From Ceraceosorus guamensis (Eukaryota > Basidiomycota > Exobasidiomycetes > Ceraceosorales > Ceraceosoraceae): a DNA stretch of 64,000 nucleotides. Where the stretch lies: positions 124,373 through 188,372 of the forward strand of contig NW_020290037.1 of assembly GCF_003144195.1 (NCBI RefSeq). Reading direction: 5' to 3'. The notes under the pieces are model-generated. The model had not been told where the DNA came from and ran no database searches. It worked only from the letters and a program-made list of their open reading frames with translations. The first letter of the stretch is position 1. Every line of letters starts with the position of its first letter. Made by a program: the position numbers and the translations under genes. Positions 63,489-64,000 of this stretch are shown here, piece after piece.

Positions 63489-64000
63489 CTATCCGAGACG
63501 GGTTCGAAGGGGCGGTAATCGAAGGGGCTCTGTGGTGCTTGAAGCTGCGCCAAGGGACCCCACGGAATGTGGAGCCTCCATTGACGCTCCTGGTGTCAGA
63601 CCAGAGGTCGACCGGTCACTGGAGCAAGGCATCTGCGCCAAGCTAGGCAGTGGACACTCGAGGTGCATTGTTCTGCGCTGATCGCTGTGCTTCCTCGCCG
63701 AGTCGTTTAGGCCAGGAAGCGACGCTGGCATCGTCGGCGGGGACGACAGGCGGCTCGAGCGAGACAGACTTGGAAGCATGGGCGCAGCAGCTGCGTTGAC
63801 AAGCGCGCCCTGATTGGAGATGCTCTTGAGCAACAACGGCGCCGTAGAAGCTGTCGAAGTGAAGGCCCGATCTCGGCTGCGATCATACGGCTGCGATGCA
63901 CTAGCATCCAAACTGGTGTTGGAAGAGATAGAAGACTGTTTACGATGATGATGACCAAATTGCGAATTGGTCGGGCTATCAGAGGTAGGCTCGCGAGATC
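63489..64000 (-). CDS. C-terminal part of an unassigned Ser/Pro-rich protein (runs off the window)
   Basis: The frame is open from the right edge of the window to a TAG at 63489-63491, giving about 170 residues. It is rich in Ser, Pro, Leu and Ala (SSRLSSPPTMPASLPGL) with a short His run (FGHHHRKQSS). No domain is recognised. The composition resembles the disordered tails of fungal regulatory proteins. No in-frame start is needed because the gene continues outside. I see no donor or acceptor that would clearly split it. Confidence 0.5.
   Translation of the reverse strand, partial: SREPTSDSPTNSQFGHHHRKQSSISSNTSLDASASQPYDRSRDRAFTSTASTAPLLLKSISNQGALVNAAAAPMLPSLSRSSRLSSPPTMPASLPGLNDSARKHSDQRRTMHLECPLPSLAQMPCSSDRSTSGLTPGASMEAPHSVGSLGAASSTTEPLRLPPLRTRLG

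Overview
The window is nuclear DNA from a basidiomycete fungus, and I infer Ustilaginomycotina (smut or smut-like). The evidence is a dense set of core eukaryotic genes with many 45-110 bp GTGAGT/GTAAGT...YAG introns, a roughly balanced base composition, a 119-nt 5S rRNA of basidiomycete type, and intergenic DNA full of ATTCGTGATT/TCACGAGT-type words. The species call is inference; no marker for it is in view. No retroelement, DNA transposon, CRISPR array or bacterial-type operon was recognised.

Layout. 1-8 kb: the tail of a His/Glu-rich gene (+), a short unassigned ORF (+), a Pgc1-type glycerophosphodiester phosphodiesterase (+) and a Cox14-like mitochondrial membrane protein (+). 8-12.5 kb: a 1357-residue CNH/beta-propeller-like protein (-). 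12.5-14.5 kb: repeat-bearing intergenic DNA. 14.5-17.7 kb: a largely disordered protein with one C-terminal SANT/Myb domain (+). 18.2-19.4 kb: proteasome beta1 (PRE3, -). 20.3-23.5 kb: NSF/SEC18 with an unusual Gly/Tyr/Ser-rich head (+). 24-32.3 kb: three minus-strand metabolic genes, PUT2, UGP1 and a PhzF-family isomerase. 33.2-36.7 kb: an ABCF ATPase (+). 36.9-41 kb: calcineurin B and splicing factor SLU7 (both -). 41.4-41.9 kb: a broken 5S rRNA copy, a 35-bp tandem repeat, then a whole-length 5S rRNA gene. 42.3-47.2 kb: DRG1-type GTPase (+), the complex I quadruple-CX9C subunit NDUFA8 (-), and a CCHC zinc-knuckle protein of GIS2/CNBP type (+). 47.8-54.6 kb: a nucleostemin/Nug1-family protein whose GTPase motifs are degenerate (-), and a FunK1-like fungal kinase (-). 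56.6-62.7 kb: a PP2C phosphatase (PTC1-like, +) and the F-box/LRR protein GRR1 (-). 63.5-64 kb: the C-terminal end of a Ser-rich protein running off the window (-).

The genes do not form one pathway. Loose groupings are calcineurin B, PP2C, FunK1 and GRR1 (signalling and nutrient control); PUT2, NDUFA8 and Cox14 (mitochondrial proline oxidation and respiration); and ABCF, DRG1, nucleostemin-like protein and 5S rRNA (ribosome biogenesis and translation). Neighbours alternate between convergent tails (SANT/PRE3, SEC18/PUT2, ABCF/CNB1, DRG1/NDUFA8, GIS2/nucleostemin, PTC1/GRR1) and divergent heads that probably share promoters (PRE3/SEC18, PhzF/ABCF, SLU7/DRG1, NDUFA8/GIS2, FunK1/PTC1). Exon structures were read by hand from splice consensus, frame and family similarity, so single junctions may be off by a few bases. 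The most unusual items are the degenerate nucleostemin-like GTPase, the low-complexity head of Sec18, the 5S fossil with its internal tandem repeat, and the large CNH-like protein in which every intron is phase 0.
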